Origin: Amorphochlora amoebiformis
Lineage: Eukaryota; Cercozoa; Chlorarachniophyceae
Length of the DNA: 64,000 nucleotides
Direction of reading: 5' to 3'
Assembly: GCA_054601695.1 (NCBI GenBank)
Contig: BAAHQB010000299.1
Span: forward strand, 1-64,000
Shown: positions 1 through 63,796 of the stretch, piece by piece
Layout of the letters: each line of letters opens with the position of its first letter
How positions within the stretch are numbered: the first letter of the stretch is position 1
The notes under the pieces: model-generated
The model's input: the letters and a program-made list of their open reading frames with translations, nothing else
Database searches by the model: none
What the model was told of the DNA's origin: nothing
Program-made: the position numbers and the translations under genes

Positions 1-1
1 T

Positions 2-289
2 CCGACGCCCTGGCTGCAGCGCGAGGCAGCCCTGGATTACATATCCAACGTCAGCAGGTCGGGTACCCCACCACAGCTCTTCAGGGTCAAGGGGACCAGT
101 CAGATACCTCATGGGCCTGAAAACTCTAATACGAGGCGAGGCTACTCGCGTGTCGGCGGCAGCGAGGAGCCCGATAGACGCAATCAGGCACAAAGTGGTG
201 GTCATGGCTGGCAAACCACGGATGTCAAATTCGCTATTTTTCGACCGAAAATCACCGCACAACCCATTCTGCAACCTCCCCGACTATGA
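2..289 (+). CDS. Partial open frame, unknown protein (possible 3' end of an upstream gene)
   Basis: An open frame enters from the left edge (codons starting at base 2) and ends at TGA 287-289, giving 95 codons with no in-frame stop and no low-complexity sequence. It is polar and rich in Gly, Arg, Ser and Gln, with the C-terminal segment FAIFRPKITAQPILQPPRL. I recognise no domain. It is either the last exon of a + strand gene that begins outside the window or an unspliced piece of the 5' end of the LOV-GTP cyclohydrolase II gene. The stop codon and the absence of a convincing acceptor before base 326 favour the first reading. Confidence 0.3.
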   Translation, partial: PTPWLQREAALDYISNVSRSGTPPQLFRVKGTSQIPHGPENSNTRRGYSRVGGSEEPDRRNQAQSGGHGWQTTDVKFAIFRPKITAQPILQPPRL

Positions 290-325
290 TGTGGTGATGT
301 ATTCTTGGAAAATCATCCCGAAATC

Positions 326-1823
326 ATGGATCCATGCATACACGAGGCTACGGACCTGGGCTCTTGGGCATCTCTTGTGCGGATGATGGAGGTCGCAAGG
401 GGGGGGTTGAATGAGATAATCTCCGAGGAGTCTCTCGGAGGTCTCCTGGTTTGGGAGGGGATTCCCAGGGGTTTCCGGGGATCCCAGATATTATTAAAAG
501 TCTCTAAAAATATCCGAAACCGCTTCTTGTTTCAGTTTTGCATTACAGGGTAATCTGTCGGAACCCACGGTGATTATCTTCGGGCACCCTGTCGCTTCTT
601 GGAAGCGATCCGTGGCTACCAGCCTCATTCACACCATTTACGAACCAACCATAGATACACAAAATACCATGGTGTTCGAGGAGGCTTCTAAAACTTCCTC
701 CCTACCGGAGGTTTCGTCACAGACAAAGGAGAAGACGGTGGAAGTCTTCGACGATCAAAAACATGGGGTATGCAATGTTGCTGCGTAGTGGTTTGAATTT
801 CAGCTAAGAAGAAGTTTTGACAGGTGGTACTGGCCGATAGCAATCAAATTATCACGCATTGCAATAGCATGTTCGTGGAGTTGACAGGTGAGGGTCCCCC
901 AGAGCCCAATTAAGTCACACGGGCTCTTACTCCCTGTCTCCTTAGGATATAACGTCAACGACGTAATCGGCAAGAACTGTAGAATACTTCAGGGGAAGAA
1001 CACAGATCAGAAAACAGTGGAGTTCATACGAGCTGCATTGAAGAGGGGAGAAGGGTGCCAGGTAAACCAAAACAAGTTCCCCATAGTTTGCTCATAGAAC
1101 CTTTGGTTTTGGCGGGCAAATGTCCTGGATTCGTTCTGAGCGTTAGAATATGTAGGTGATGATTCTGAACTATCGCAAGAACGGCGTGCCGTTCTGGAAT
1201 CGTCTGAGCATCCAGCCTCTGTTAGACAAACATGGTAGAATACGAAAGTTCGTTGGCATCCAGATAGAAAGATCGTTACCAGTCAGCCGCTTCGCGCCCG
1301 TCATGCCGTGGAAGGTCGGGATTAAGAAGGAAGGTCCAAGGCTTCTCACAGTGGCCAGCGAGAGCGCAGTGAAGGAGTCAGGAGAATTACAGATACTAGA
1401 AGAAAAAAAATCCAAGCCCAAGATTTCCCTTCACGACGTTTCGTTCGTCGCCGAGACCAACTTACCCACAATCAAGGGCAAGTACAGGGTGCGGGCTTAT
1501 AAAGATAATAAGACGCGGCAGGAGATTATGTGCATAATATGGGGGAAGATCGAAGCATCGTCTGGGCTGCATGTGCGCGCACACGACCAGTGTTTTACGT
1601 CTGAAGTTCTCGGCTCGCTCAAGTGCGACTGCAAGCAGCAGCTTGACTTCGCCATGGAGCATATCAAAAAGACTTCAGGAATGGTCATATATCTTCCACA
1701 AGAGGGGCGAGGAATGGGTCTAGCTCACAAGATCAAAGCTTACGCGGTTCAAGAACATGGATATGATACGGTTAGGCACTCACGTACACATAATATACTC
1801 ACATATAATATATATATATATAG

Positions 1824-1860
<37 letters not shown>

Positions 1861-1914
1861 TATATGTGTACATATATATATATATATATATGTGTGTATA
1901 TATATATATACATG

Positions 1915-1951
<37 letters not shown>

Positions 1952-2192
1952 GTGTATGTATACATATATAAATGTATATGTCTATGTATAATGTATATTA
2001 TGTATATAATATATATATATATATATATATGTATGTATAAATGTAATAAATGGCAAAGAAATTATCAGAATAAAAATTACATATTACATTTGTATTATGA
2101 ACTTGGTAATACTGACATGTAATATACATAGCTAACGTTTTTAAATATGCATACATTTAAAATTATGTCTGTTAATGTACTGTATTTTTGTT

Positions 2193-2232
<40 letters not shown>

Positions 2233-2237
2233 TATAT

Positions 2238-2317
<80 letters not shown>

Positions 2318-2361
2318 CATATATGTACATATATAATATATATATATATATATGTATATGC

Positions 2362-2392
<31 letters not shown>

Positions 2393-2409
2393 CATATATG
2401 TATGTATAA

Positions 2410-2442
<33 letters not shown>

Positions 2443-2722
2443 TTTATATATATTATCTAAATAGGTTGACGCCCAACACGTCCTTGGGTTCCCTGACGAC
2501 TCCCGCACATATGCCGCCATCCCTGGCATTCTCCAAGAGATGAATATTAAGAGCATTAAGCTGATGACCAATAATCCACGGAAGATCCGCCATCTCAAGG
2601 CCTTAGGCATCCAGATCGACAGTCGGATTCCAATAGTCACACCGACCAATAAGCATAGCGAGGGCTACCTCAAGACTAAGCACCATCGTCAAGGGCATAT
2701 GAATGTAGGGGAGGACAGATGA
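326..2722 (+). CDS. LOV blue-light receptor domain fused to GTP cyclohydrolase II
   Basis: Exons 326-391, 549-767, 824-887, 946-1061, 1156-1770 and 2465-2722 join in phase to about 445 aa. The start at 326 is the weakest part; exons 3-6 are firm. Residues about 96-193 form a complete LOV domain: GKNCRILQG holds the photo-adduct cysteine, and NYRKNG, FWN and GIQ supply the FMN-contacting Asn, Asn and Gln. A linker of about 65 residues follows, then GTP cyclohydrolase II (about 258-435). It has the zinc cysteines in [17 protein letters not shown], then [11 protein letters not shown] and [12 protein letters not shown], then PDDSRTY carrying the catalytic Asp/Arg pair, and LMTNNPRK for GTP binding. 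The enzyme opens the GTP imidazole ring as the first step of riboflavin synthesis, so it should be active. No DHBP synthase (RibB) domain is attached, unlike plant RibBA. The last intron (1771-2464) is almost pure (TA)n. No signal peptide is visible. Light control of the enzyme is inference. Confidence 0.9.
1771..2464 (+). repeat. (TA)n-filled intron of the LOV-GTP cyclohydrolase II gene
   Basis: The intron between donor ACG|GTTAGG and acceptor AAATAG|GTTGAC is phase 0 and holds long (TA)n blocks with scattered (TG)n. It interrupts the conserved GCH-II core between GYDT and VDAQ, so accurate splicing is required for any active enzyme. Poly-Tyr/Ile open frames across it on both strands are repeat translations. 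Confidence 0.85.
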
Positions 2723-3274
2723 TAGTTAACGTCTGCGGAAACAAGACTAGGAAAATGACTGCCGTTCAAAAACTTTATCATTAACTGGATTAAGACTAAG
2801 ACTAGGATGTATTGCCTAGATTGCCCCAACTGGACAAATCCAACCCAGTTATTGTCTAGATTGTGTAGATAGACAAAATATGATCTTACATTAAATCAGA
2901 TAATAATATCATTAGTCTAGCTTAATACATCGTGATAAAATCATCATTACCTAGATTACAACTAGTGTAACACCAGAAATTTACTAGTTTATACCAGATT
3001 CTACTACACAACTAGCATCGGATCTGAGCTGATCGTATGATCATCTGATATTTATAAATGAGTCACACAATTATCTACTGCCAGAATTAAAATTAGCCTA
3101 TCACTTAATTAATTCCTAAACATCCTCCTTAGCTTAGCCGACGCTAGCCCTTTCCTTCCCCTTCCTCTTCCTCTTCCCCTCCCCCTTCCCCTTCCCCTCC
3201 CCTTTGCACTTCCTCTCCCCCTTTTCACCCCCCTCCTTTCTGATGCGTTCTCAACGACTTCGCGGGCGCTTCTT
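2723..3274. other. Convergent 3' intergenic spacer, CTAG-rich
   Basis: This spacer separates the stop of the LOV-GTP cyclohydrolase II gene from the stop of the convergent helical-solenoid gene. It has ordinary base composition, unlike the introns. CTAG occurs about eight times between 2761 and 3060, often as TCTAGA or ACTAGT. From 3150 to 3235 the + strand is a CCTTCC/CCCCTT pyrimidine tract. No further gene is visible. Confidence 0.6.
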
Positions 3275-22470
<19,196 letters not shown>

Positions 22471-22508
22471 CTGGGAAGGTAGAGGGTGTTATGGTGGGTT
22501 TATTTTAG

Positions 22509-22682
<174 letters not shown>

Positions 22683-22867
22683 GTGGTACCGGTTGGTGAG
22701 GAGGGGTAGGGGTTGGAGGGCGAGGACGGTTGGGCCCTGATAGGGTATATATACATACATGTATTATACGTTCTATCCAAATATATCTGTTGTGTAATAT
22801 GTTAGTTCACAGGGAATCTATTTATGTTAAAAAAAAACATACATATATATGTATAACCCTCGTTGTC

Positions 22868-23012
22868 ATGTCCCTACTATAACCCTAACCTAACCCTAAC
22901 CCTAACCCTAACCCTTACCCTAACCCTAACCCTAACCCTAGTTGTCATGTCACTACTACCTCTAACCCTAACCATAACCCTAACCCTAACCCTAACCCTA
23001 TTCTTAACCGGA
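22868..23012. repeat. Interstitial telomere array (CCCTAA)n
   Basis: The cleanest CCCTAA run in the window (about twenty units), interrupted once by a duplicated segment, gttgtcatgtc(c/a)ctacta. It lies 5' of the first recognised exon of the helical-solenoid gene. Confidence 0.85.
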
Positions 23013-23036
23013 ACCTAGTTTGTCAAAGTACCTCTA

Positions 23037-23082
<46 letters not shown>

Positions 23083-23247
23083 GTATATATATGTATATGT
23101 AGGTGCAATACATATGCGTATTTATATATATATGTATAGACATTATATAATATATAATTTTTATCCATACATATATACATATATGTATAGATTTATACCT
23201 ATACAAATCTCTATATATATATGTATATATTTATACATATAAAAATC

Positions 23248-23287
<40 letters not shown>

Positions 23288-23398
23288 GTATATATATGTA
23301 TATGTAGGTGCAATACATATGCGTATTTATATATATATGTATAGACATTATATAATATATAATTTTTATCCATACATATATACATATAATGTACGTAC

Positions 23399-23429
<31 letters not shown>

Positions 23430-23477
23430 TGTATATATGACACATCTAATAATCTTTTTCTCTCTCTCTCCAAATGT

Positions 23478-23550
<73 letters not shown>

Positions 23551-23951
23551 AGTTACATATGTATACATATATGTACATATAAATATTTATATAATATATA
23601 TATATATATACGTATATATTTATGTATATATATACGTATGTATGCGTATAAATTATGCAAAAAGGTGCTCATGAAGTTGTTTACATGGAAACAGATACAC
23701 ATTTAAATCCGCGTATATAATATATACATGCATGTATATGTTTATGTATACATATACATACCTATATATCTATATACACAAACACACATACACACATATA
23801 TATATATATACATATACACAAATTCATACATACATCTATCCCCATGCTCCCACAACACACACACAACACCCCCAAACTAAAAAGCCAAAAAATAAAAAAA
23901 AAATAAAATTCCAAAAAAAAAGAAGTAAAGCACAATCATCGTCATCATCAC

Positions 23952-24065
23952 CCCTACGAGCTTAGCCTGGCACGTCAAGGGCAACATCCCATGCTCTCGA
24001 GCCAGGCTGCCCCACTCTCCTACCCCTGCGTCTGCATTCGCATGTGTTCCTGCCCGCACCAGCGA
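23952..24065 (-). CDS. Candidate isolated exon, unknown
   Basis: On the - strand AACGCAG|TCGCTG to GTAGGG|GTGATG bounds 38 open codons containing GVGEWGSLAREHGMLPLTCQ. Composition is coding-like and free of repeats. Its phases (0/0) do not join the next exon at 22470, which needs phase 2. It may therefore belong to an unrecognised upstream part of the helical-solenoid gene, or use another donor, or be a relic. Confidence 0.3.
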
Positions 24066-24379
24066 CTGCGTTATTGAGGTTTGAGTGTAGGGTTAGCGCT
24101 AGGGCAAGATAGGGTAAATGTGTGTTTGGGCGGTTTGGGTACGGTTAGGGTTAAGTTGGGGAGTTAGGGTTGGTGGGGGTGGTGTTAGAGGGATGGGTTA
24201 CAAGGGTTGCGATTTGGGAGCGGAGGAGAGTATTTTCCTGCCTTTGGGGTTATGGATGTTGTTTTTTTTTATATGTGTATATTATGTATATATGAATATA
24301 TACATAGATATGTTGTATTACGCACACGCATATTTGCATATATATATATATATATATAATATTTATACATGCATGGGTA

Positions 24380-24418
<39 letters not shown>

Positions 24419-24594
24419 GTATATATGTGTAAACATACTTGTATGGAACACACATATATATGTATATAAATATATTTATACATAGGTAACTGTAAGTACA
24501 CATTCATGTGTACATATCACACACCTAAAAATATATTCATAATATACACATGTACATATATATGTACATAATATACATATACACATATATATCT

Positions 24595-24649
<55 letters not shown>

Positions 24650-24733
24650 TATATATATATATGTATATATATGTATATATATATATATATATGTTTATGA
24701 ATATTATATAATAATAGTATATACTTATCAATA

Positions 24734-36103
<11,370 letters not shown>

Positions 36104-36296
36104 TTTGGAGCCCACCGGGACAGCCGTAGGACACAAGCGCTGAAATCATAACCTGCGGTATTGTCAGTAACTGCCGGTTACTGTCGTGCGGTGACATGTT
36201 ACTTGATATCACCCAAAGTTATCTGTTCCCAACACAGGTCGCCATCCCAGGAGTACAGCGTCGGCGCGAGCGATTTCCACGCGCTTGTCCGTCGCC
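36104..36296. promoter_or_regulatory. Bidirectional promoter region between divergent genes
   Basis: Only 193 bp separate the - strand ATG at 36103 from the + strand ATG at 36297, so the two genes must share promoter space. The region is balanced in composition and free of microsatellite. A perfect inverted repeat, CAGTAAC (36165-36171) and GTTACTG (36177-36183), resembles paired MYB-type core sites. That reading is inference. Confidence 0.55.
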
Positions 36297-37429
36297 ATGG
36301 ACGCAAAGATGAGAGCGAAGGATGGGGAACTCAAGAGTGCCCTATTCAAACAGAAACCCATTGCGGTTACGATTTCTCGCCATCTTTCGGAGCCGGTTCA
36401 GTATCGAAAGATGAATCTGCAACCAAAGCTCAAACGGGCAACGACTTCTCAACAAGCTACCTTCAATGATCCACAGCTAATTATGGCCCAGACGTCCCAC
36501 AGCTCATCAAACCTGCCGCATCTCCCAGAGGAAGCCAGCAAGTTGAAGCTCATTGATTTTGGGACCCAGACCCCAAAGCTTGTGATGTCCAGGGTTCGGC
36601 AAGAGTTCGCGAAATTAAAAGCGAGCGTTACTTCCAGGAAAAAATACGAGGTACTTCTTCAAGCAGCTGCTATGGATTCCCATACGTACATGTATTATAC
36701 ATAAAACTCCCCGAATGATCGACGTTCCGTTCCTCACATATCGTTATCCTGCAGATCGAAGGTGAGGTTGTGCACGACGGCGAGTACTTTCAGTTCTCTG
36801 CTGGGCTATACTCATTACAAAAACGACAATCCGTGCTGGAGATGCGCCTCCATAAAGGCGAACGTCTCGACTGGTGGAGCTTCATCCAGAAGTTCGCCAC
36901 GGCCGTTGGCGGGAAAACGTCACCGCAGTTACAAGAGTTTATCACCAATTACTCCACCCTCCCAGATCTCGACGGAGCTCCCGTCGGCCAGCCGATGGTA
37001 TACGACAAACAGTTCGCCGAGAATTGTGCCGCTATGGTCAAGTCTGGATACGCTGAGAACCAAATTATGGGCCTAAAGGGTTTGAAGGAGGTGTCGGAAT
37101 ATTGTGTTGAAGGGGACCAGCTCGCGACGGAGAGTGCAGAACCCATCACTGGAGCACTGAAATCTGCATCAACGTCGGAGAATATAACAGTTGTCCGTCA
37201 ATCTTCTGAGCTGCTGCTCAACGCATCCAAGCTGTACTCTGCTGAGGCAAAAAATCGTGCGAAGGTGTTCGATGCGCTTAAGGGAATGAGAGAGCTCGTG
37301 GCTACACCAAAGCAACGTCAATGTGTGGAAGCGCAAAGTATTAAGGAGAACATCAAGAAAACTGTCCAGGTGTTGGAGGAGGAAGAGACGGTGTCGGGAC
37401 TTGTCGCCGTGGAGGCTAACGTTGTCTAA
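36297..37429 (+). CDS. Conserved-looking helical protein of unknown function
   Basis: Two exons, 36297-36650 and 36755-37429, joined in phase 0 (ACGAG|GTACTT, CTGCAG|ATCGAA), encode 342 aa. The ATG at 36297 lies in a good context (gccATGG). Residues 1-118 are basic and low in order (QPKLKRATTSQQATF). Residues from about 119 are ordered: EVVHDGEYFQFSAGLYSLQK, HKGERLDWWSFIQKFA, then a run of helices ending in a Glu-rich tail (VQVLEEEET). The C-terminal half (GLKGLKEVSEYC, ALKSASTSENITVVRQSS) reads like ARM/HEAT-type helices. I do not recognise the family. Introns are tidy and microsatellite-free. It is divergent with the coiled-coil gene and convergent with ADAT2. Confidence 0.75.
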
Positions 37430-46109
<8,680 letters not shown>

Positions 46110-46303
46110 CGTTCCTGAGCGTGATATTTCGCAATGTCACATTGGCACGTGTCATTTCTAGGCCGTGATTAACTTCTGGTAAAATCGCCGAATATATTTA
46201 CTTCGTAACTTTTCGGCCGCGAAATACTGATAAGTTCGGGCCGGTCCTTTCGCACTCCCTCCCGCCCCACACAACTAGGCCCCCACCGCATCCCCGCAGG
46301 ACC
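46110..46303. promoter_or_regulatory. Bidirectional promoter region, ADAT2/bL12
   Basis: 194 bp separate the ADAT2 ATG (46109, -) and the bL12 ATG (46304, +). It is GC-balanced and carries a CACGTG E-box core (46158-46163, in ggcacgtgtc) and a TTTTCGGCCGCGAAA near-palindrome. A pyrimidine- and C-rich stretch precedes the bL12 start. Specific factor binding is inference. Confidence 0.5.
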
Positions 46304-47390
46304 ATGAATTCCTCCTTCACCCTCGGCTTCTCTGCCATCGTTAACGGTGAGCCCTTCCCCTCAATTGAACCTCATTCCTGATAGACTTGTGACGAAACAT
46401 GCACGGTCCGGCGAAATTCTGACGGCCACGGGGTGCCGAATCGGGTTTCGGGGGTTTGATGAACACAACAATAACACGTCCGTCTGACCATGTGTGCTTG
46501 TATTTTGCAGTCTCTCTGGTCGCCATGCTCTGCATGCTCGCTTTCAACAGCAGATCAGGTACACAAAGCTTCCCAATCCCCCTTAAGCGTATTGCGGTGC
46601 ATAGGAGTTCCTTATATTTTCTGTGGTGTGTGTTCTCTGCGTTTGAATTCTCTTCAGAGCTCGCCTCTCCCGTTATGCGCGCCACACGTAGTATGGCTGG
46701 ATTCCGCCCTATGCACGTTCAGCGTCCTGCTCGCAATCTCCGCAGCATGCGTGTCTTCGGTAATACATCCATTTCAACAACCCCCCCCCCGGTTTTTCAT
46801 CAATGTACTTGCCATCCCCCAGTCACTTCGCCTCTTTCTGTCTCTTCCCCTTGCACTCAATTTACACCGAATGCATATGACCGCGAGCTCTTACTATAAA
46901 CGCGAGCTCTAACCATGTAGCGATGTATGCTGCGATCCACAGTTCCTGATTCGCAATCTAAATTTCGCGTTATCCCGCAGATGGTTCCTCGGAAGTCTCG
47001 CCTGTTGTTACCGAGATCGTCGACAAGCTCAAGACTATGTCCCTTCTCGAGGCTTCCCAGCTTGTCAAGCAGATCGAGGAGACCTTCGGCGTTGACGCCT
47101 CGGCTGCTGGTGGCGGAGTCATGATGGTTGCTGGCGGTGCTGCTGCTGCTGGCGGTGCTGTTGAGGAAGAGGCTAAGGACGCTTTCGACGTCGTTCTCGA
47201 GTCTGTCGATGACTCTAAGCGTGTCGCAGCTCTTAAGGCTATCCGTGGCCTCACGGGCGTTGGACTAAAGGAAGCTAAGGAGTTCATCACTGGATTCCCC
47301 AAGGCTATCAAAGAGGGTATCTCGAAGGACGACGCCGAGGCTGCCGTCAAGGATCTCGAGGCTGCTGGTCTTAAGGTCTCCATCAAGTAA
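46304..47390 (+). CDS. RPL12: Ribosomal protein bL12, nuclear-encoded with bipartite plastid targeting
   Basis: Exons 46304-46346, 46511-46558, 46658-46759 and 46981-47390, all introns phase 1, give 200 aa. The mature part is a textbook L7/L12: N-terminal dimerisation helices ([18 protein letters not shown]), an Ala/Gly hinge ([20 protein letters not shown]), and a C-terminal domain with [20 protein letters not shown] and [17 protein letters not shown]. It forms the ribosomal stalk that recruits translation factors. The first about 26 residues ([17 protein letters not shown]) look like a signal peptide. They are followed by a stretch rich in Arg and lacking acids ([20 protein letters not shown]). 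A predicted LA|F cleavage would leave Phe at +1, as in red-derived complex plastids. Introns are short and tidy. Confidence 0.95.
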
Positions 47391-47978
47391 ATTGAACTGC
47401 ATGGTGGGGAGCGGCTTAATATCCGCGTGAACTTGTATGTATTGGAGGTTTTTATTCAATTTCTTTTTTTTTTTGGAGGTATCGAATCTCTGTAGGGGTG
47501 TTTTAAGGGAGAGCGGGGAAAGGACTCGGGTGGGGAAGGGGGGGGGACGGCTTGCGAGAATATGACACCCAGATGATATAGATCCAGGGTTTTATATTAC
47601 CGTCTCGCTCCCCAATTGGGTAGAGACTAGAGAGTGGAGAAATGTAGAGCTCAGTCGCTCGATGAGACTGAGCTATCATTAAAAAAAAAAAGAGAAAAAA
47701 AAAGTAAGGGAAAAACTCGAAAAAATGGGATCTCGGAAGCGGGTGCGCTAAAGCGTTCATAACACCATGTAAACCATGGCAGTCTGGTCGAGGTATGTGT
47801 CACATAGATCTTTCAAAACTGGTCGCTGCCGCAAGTCGCTTGTTTTCATGTCGAATTTATTAGGATTCATGTTCGTGAGGTTTCATCTACACAAAATTGT
47901 ACGAAAACATGATTCAGTGTATGATAAGATATATGCTGTACAACTGCATATATAAATCCTATAAATATGTACATATGT

Positions 47979-48025
<47 letters not shown>

Positions 48026-48521
48026 AAATATATAACGTATATATATATATATATTATATGTATGTATGTGTGTGTATATATATACACACTAGTGTATATA
48101 TCGGATGTAAGCTAAACCGATAATCATTATCTAAGTTGTATACTCCAATAGATCTAGATCGACACTTCTAGATACTTATAATTACCTAATTCAAATAAAA
48201 ATTACGTATCATTGAAATCCTAGAAATCTGATGATTCATTTTAGTCAAGCTATAATTAAGGTGTTGCACATATCTAGATATTCAGACAATGCATGCTTAA
48301 TTGTAATAGCAAAAAAAAAAGTGTTAATACTAGTAATAATGCACAACAATAACTATATGATAATCACCAGTATATGCACGGCGCATGACTCTATATAGCT
48401 ACGCCGCTATCACAGTCTAGTATATAGCCTCTAGACCGTCCTGCAGATTATGAATCTATGTTATAATTACAATGTTGTTAATCTTAACAAACCGCATGGA
48501 AGCCCCGGCGAGCCCATTTCT
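47391..48521. other. Convergent 3' spacer
   Basis: The bL12 3' flank (ttttattcaatttctttttt) is followed by ordinary sequence, a short (TA)n block near 47985-48060, and a CTAG-rich part (about eight CTAG in 48085-48435). No gene is visible. Confidence 0.55.
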
Positions 48522-55609
<7,088 letters not shown>

Positions 55610-55750
55610 TCCCGCCGACTTTTCGATATTAAATATATGGATATTAAATATCTAATATCTAATTGATTAAGGTGGACACGGGCGGGACAGCATTGATGGG
55701 CTGTTGGCGCCTCATTACCTTCCGAATCTTGTGTTTTCCCATTGACTCTG
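55610..55750. promoter_or_regulatory. Bidirectional promoter region, 141 bp
   Basis: Only 141 bp separate the start codons at 55609 (-) and 55751 (+). It contains an AT-rich self-complementary stretch (gatattaaatatctaatatc) and a GC-rich half with ttggcgcc. No TATA box is identifiable with confidence. Confidence 0.5.
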
Positions 55751-62898
<7,148 letters not shown>

Positions 62899-63796
62899 TT
62901 AATGGTTCGAGCCTGCCGGTCCATCAAATTCAAATCCCAAATCCTTTAACATAGCCTTTCTCTTTTCTGGTAGCACTCCACCCTTGGCGAGCTCCCGTTG
63001 GATATGCGTCCAATGCATGAGATGAACATTAGCAAGCGAGGATATTGGGGATATCTGCAACGTACCGTAGGTTTGGGCATATTCCTTCAGTTGAGCGTAC
63101 ATTTGCAGCCATTCAGCCTGAGCATGAGACGTTTACAAAAAATAAAGGATAGATTTACGTGCGGTCCTTCAGATAGGTACAAGCATCGACCTGATCGTCG
63201 AAATAGTCGCTCTTCCATCGAAATCCAATAGCGTCGAGTTCGGCCTTCTGGACGCGATCTAACGAACCCTTCGCCAGAGCTAGCCTCTGTTCCTAAGCAC
63301 ATTGAAAGTAAAGTTATTCATCTCCAAGTTTGCCCTTGTTAGACACCTTGGCCCAAGCTACGAGGGACAGATCATCATCATCCCTATATCCAATTGCGCA
63401 ATCGCCATACTTGCGCTCGTATGCCCTCAGCAGCTCCAGGTTAGCATACCTGGTTTTGGAATATGGGAATGAGTAGTTGAGTCATCCAAGCGAACTCATT
63501 TACCACTTCTGTCCGGCAATTGTATCAGTGTTCCTGAACTTCCTCCAAGATTCTTCGATGTCTACGTTCTCGCCAGTGCTGGAATAGGCAGCCAAGAACC
63601 TCCGCCTTCTCTCTTGACCCCGTCTGTCTCTCGTCAAAGCCGAATTTCTTAAAGATGAGAGCACATCGATGCTTGTTCTCACAGAAACAGTGCCTATCCT
63701 ATATGCAGGGGCTGATCCCTCACGTAGACGTACCAGAGAAGCCTCAGCAAGAAGGATGAAGGGAGCGAAAGCCACGATGGTACGTCGTGACCCCAT
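62899..63796 (-). CDS. Helicase-associated (HA) domain repeat protein with signal peptide
   Basis: Exons 63796-63504, 63449-63347, 63292-63191 and 63117-62899 join in phase to 238 aa; introns are 54-73 nt. The start (MGSRRTIVAFAPFILLAEAS) is a signal peptide followed by an Arg/Ser-rich stretch, as in complex-plastid targeting or secretion. Two tandem repeats follow with the pattern of the helicase-associated domain (Pfam HA, PF03457): WYANLELLRAYERKYGDC, LALAKGSLDRVQKAELDAIG, then WLQMYAQLKEYAQTYG, HWTHIQRELAKGG, RKAMLKDLGFEFDG. The conserved Trp, YG and LxxLGF/IGF positions are present. HA repeats are common in algal proteins, often without a helicase; their role is unclear (DNA binding has been proposed). 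No helicase motif is present here. Confidence 0.75.

Noticed and set aside
888-1097. Short ORF containing the LOV cysteine as an independent gene
   Set aside because: It reads through two introns; the LOV domain is only complete when exons 824-887, 946-1061 and 1156 onward are joined.
22868-23012. A chromosome end or recent end fusion
   Set aside because: Arrays are short, in both orientations, and surrounded by genes on both sides; no head-to-head junction was found.
47503-47760. 85-codon - strand ORF downstream of bL12
   Set aside because: It spans the 3' flank with a poly(A)-rich stretch translated as Phe/Leu; no splice or domain support.
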